Source of the DNA: an uncultured Eubacteriales bacterium
Lineage (GTDB): Bacteria; Bacillota; Clostridia; Oscillospirales; Oscillospiraceae
DNA length: 6,628 nucleotides
Assembly: GCA_902475435.1 (NCBI GenBank)
Contig: CABRZL010000104.1
Location: 1-6,628, forward strand
Direction: 5' to 3'
Shown here piece by piece: positions 5,124 through 6,628 of the stretch. Made by a program: the position numbers and the translations under genes. Within the stretch, counting starts at the first letter, position 1. Every line of letters starts with the position of its first letter. The notes beneath the pieces were generated by a model. That model was not told the origin of the DNA. It made no database searches and was given only the letters and a program-made list of their open reading frames with translations.

Positions 5124-5513
5124 ATGGAGTGGCATTTTAACAGTGATGCACCGATTTATGCACAGCTGGTGGAACAGATGACCTTGCGAATTGTGACAGC
5201 GGTCTATATGCCCGGACAGCGGATGCCATCGGTGCGAGATCTGGCGATGGAAGCGGGGGTCAATCCCAATACAATGCAGCGTGCTTTAGGAGAATTAGAG
5301 CGAGAAGGGCTTGTATTCAGCCAAAGAACCAGCGGAAGATTTGTGACGGAGGATATCAAGATGATTGAAGAAGCGAAAAAAACATTGGCGTCCCAGCAGA
5401 TTGAAACTTTTCTGCGGGCAATGGATCAACTTGGATTTCAGCCTAATGAAATTATTGAGCTGGTAAAGACAGCGCAAGAAAAGGAGGAGATGCAGAATGT
5501 CGCCAATTCTTGA
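5124..5513 (+). CDS. GntR family transcriptional regulator, YtrA subfamily
   Basis: The 129-aa protein is an N-terminal winged helix-turn-helix (about 10-76) with the GntR signature Pro-Gly-Gln-Arg-Met-Pro-Ser-Val-Arg-Asp-Leu-Ala (30-41), the recognition region Gly-Val-Asn-Pro-Asn-Thr-Met-Gln-Arg-Ala (45-54) and the wing Gln-Arg-Thr-Ser-Gly-Arg-Phe-Val (67-74). Only about 50 mostly helical residues follow. The short C-terminus without a ligand domain defines the YtrA subfamily, whose members usually repress their own operon with ABC transporter genes and respond to cell-envelope antibiotics or stress; the inducer here is unknown. The ATG at 5124 follows AGGAGG (5112-5117), 6 nt away. The gene overlaps the ATPase gene by 17 nt and carries that gene's ribosome site, so regulator and transporter are translationally linked. 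Confidence 0.92.
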   Translation: MEWHFNSDAPIYAQLVEQMTLRIVTAVYMPGQRMPSVRDLAMEAGVNPNTMQRALGELEREGLVFSQRTSGRFVTEDIKMIEEAKKTLASQQIETFLRAMDQLGFQPNEIIELVKTAQEKEEMQNVANS

Positions 5514-6195
5514 ATGCAGGGACCTATGTAAGAGCTATGGTCAGACACAAGCGTTGGAGCATGTCAACTTATCGATTGAGCCGGGCAAGATCGTGGGGTT
5601 GTTGGGGCCAAACGGCAGTGGCAAGACGACGCTGATTAAAATGGCCAATGGCCTTCTGACGTGGAACAGCGGGGCTTTATTGATTGACGGTATGGCTCCA
5701 GGACGGGAGACAAAGCAGATTGTATCCTATTTGCCGGAGCGGACGTATCTCTCCGATTGGATGAGCGCCAAACAGACGTTGGACTTTTTTGAAGATTTTT
5801 ATCCGGATTTCCGTAGAAAAAAGGCGGAAGAAATGTTGGAACGTCTCAACATCCGGTTAGATCAAAAAATTCGGCAGATGTCCAAGGGAACTCGAGAGAA
5901 AGTCCAGTTGATTCTGGTCATGAGTCGAGAGGCAAAACTCTATCTGCTGGATGAGCCGATTGGCGGTGTAGACCCTGCCACCCGAGATTATATTTTAAAT
6001 ACCATTATTGGTAATTATAATCCGGAAGCGACTGTGATCATTTCAACCCATTTGATTGCAGATGTAGAGCAAGTTTTAGATGAAGTTGTGTTTATCAGTC
6101 AAGGACAAATCGTCCTGCAAAAGTCTGTGGATGAAATTCGTGAGGAGCAGGGAAAGTCGGTAGACCAGATGTTCCGGGAGGTATTCAGATGTTAG
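5497..6195 (+). CDS. ABC transporter ATP-binding protein (YtrB-like)
   Basis: The 232-aa protein is one nucleotide-binding domain. Seen: Walker A Gly37-Pro-Asn-Gly-Ser-Gly-Lys-Thr-Thr45; Walker B Leu-Tyr-Leu-Leu-Asp-Glu-Pro (148-154) with catalytic Glu153; D-loop Gly-Gly-Val-Asp (156-159); and switch His185 in Ile-Ser-Thr-His. Two positions are unusual: the Q-loop reads Tyr-Leu-Pro-Glu (Glu81 for Gln) and the signature reads Met-Ser-Lys-Gly-Thr (128-132) instead of LSGGQ. Similar variants occur in YtrB/CcmA-like ATPases, so the protein is probably active. It would power the permease encoded next, acting on the inner face of the membrane. The ATG at 5497 follows AAGGAGG (5481-5487) within the GntR gene; the 3' end overlaps the permease by 7 nt. 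Confidence 0.93.
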   Translation: MSPILECRDLCKSYGQTQALEHVNLSIEPGKIVGLLGPNGSGKTTLIKMANGLLTWNSGALLIDGMAPGRETKQIVSYLPERTYLSDWMSAKQTLDFFEDFYPDFRRKKAEEMLERLNIRLDQKIRQMSKGTREKVQLILVMSREAKLYLLDEPIGGVDPATRDYILNTIIGNYNPEATVIISTHLIADVEQVLDEVVFISQGQIVLQKSVDEIREEQGKSVDQMFREVFRC

Positions 6196-6628
6196 GAAAA
6201 CTGTTGAAGCATGAATTCATGGCAACAGGCCGATTCATGTGGGTAATTTATGCAGCGATGGTGGCTTTAAGTGTTGGGGCCAATTTTTCGCTTCGGTATC
6301 TGGAAAGAGGAACCAATCAGATTTTAGAAGCATTGACCGTTTTGGTGACTGTGATATGGGCATTAAGTCTTGTGATTGGAATGGTAGCAACGATTGTGCT
6401 GATGGTGCGGCAATTTCAGAAGAATTTGCTCACGGACGAGGGATATCTCATGTTCACCCTGCCGGGAACAGTACATCATCTGGTGCTTTCTAAAATCATC
6501 GTAGCAGCTGTCTGGTTTATGGCCAGTATTGCGGTGATTATCTTGTGCTGCGTCATTGCCGTATTTGAAAGTTCTTTCCTCAGAGGGATAACGGAGTTCT
6601 TCCGGGCAGTGGCTGATGCGATGACGGT
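6189..6628 (+). CDS. ABC-2 type transporter permease, 3' end cut by the window
   Basis: The frame runs open from the ATG at 6189 to the window edge, giving 146 residues. It begins Met-Leu-Gly-Lys-Leu-Leu-Lys-His-Glu-Phe, followed by a hydrophobic helix (about 17-34), a second (48-72), a loop with the family motif Asn-Leu-Leu-Thr-Asp-Glu-Gly-Tyr-Leu-Met-Phe-Thr-Leu-Pro (79-92), and a third long hydrophobic stretch (about 99-126). This N-terminal pattern is common in clostridial ABC-2 permeases paired with GntR/ATPase genes. Start choice: GGAGG (6177-6181) lies 7 nt upstream, and the ATG overlaps the ATPase stop by 7 nt. The substrate is unknown; export of a peptide or antibiotic, or envelope stress relief, is inferred from the operon type. 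More permease or ATPase genes may follow beyond the edge. Confidence 0.88.
   Translation, partial: MLGKLLKHEFMATGRFMWVIYAAMVALSVGANFSLRYLERGTNQILEALTVLVTVIWALSLVIGMVATIVLMVRQFQKNLLTDEGYLMFTLPGTVHHLVLSKIIVAAVWFMASIAVIILCCVIAVFESSFLRGITEFFRAVADAMT

Noticed and set aside
6239..6493. Open frame of 84 codons inside the permease gene
   Set aside because: It is a shifted frame of a clear membrane protein gene; its composition (Cys, Ser, Asn, Gly rich) looks like a shadow.

Overview
The window looks like chromosomal DNA from a Gram-positive anaerobe of the class Clostridia, probably an Oscillospirales/Ruminococcaceae-type gut bacterium. The support is: strong purine-rich Shine-Dalgarno sites before nearly every gene, consensus sigma-A promoters, YlmH and UPF0291/YnzC proteins (Firmicutes families), a YtrA-type GntR/ABC operon, and a good match to the Spo0A '0A box'. 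Species cannot be named from the sequence. No mobile element, tRNA, rRNA, CRISPR array or classical riboswitch was seen.

Layout. (1) Bases 1-939, plus strand: 3' part of a sugar-transfer-associated ATP-grasp protein, then a 13-bp hairpin. (2) 1021-2467, plus strand: a compact run of ylmH, a GNAT acetyltransferase and a 67-aa UPF0291 protein, closed by a long hairpin terminator (about 2495-2533) that also serves the opposing genes. (3) 2596-4851, minus strand: an operon read from right to left, encoding a secreted, membrane-anchored D,D-carboxypeptidase (S11), a 60-aa single-pass membrane protein of unknown function and an M50 site-2-type metalloprotease. It starts from a consensus TTGACA/TATAAT promoter at 4929-4958, with a candidate 0A box in the start of the transcript. 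(4) 5124 to the right edge, plus strand: a divergent YtrA-like operon of GntR repressor, ABC ATPase and ABC-2 permease (cut by the window edge), with overlapping genes.

How the parts fit. The left plus-strand run concerns ribosome/RNA biology (YlmH) plus two small proteins of unclear role. The middle operon is an envelope module: the carboxypeptidase trims peptidoglycan stem peptides, and the M50 protease with the small membrane protein could form an intramembrane proteolysis unit. The right operon is a self-regulated ABC exporter of the kind often induced by cell-wall stress.

Most notable non-coding signals: three abutting 8-bp TTGTANTA repeats plus one inverted copy over the GntR promoter (5063-5100); a perfect 12-bp stem that buries the ribosome binding site of the 60-aa membrane protein (3327-3357); and the 0A box (4906-4919). 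No wholly new system can be demonstrated from sequence alone. The carboxypeptidase / small membrane protein / site-2 protease operon is the best candidate for an undescribed functional unit.
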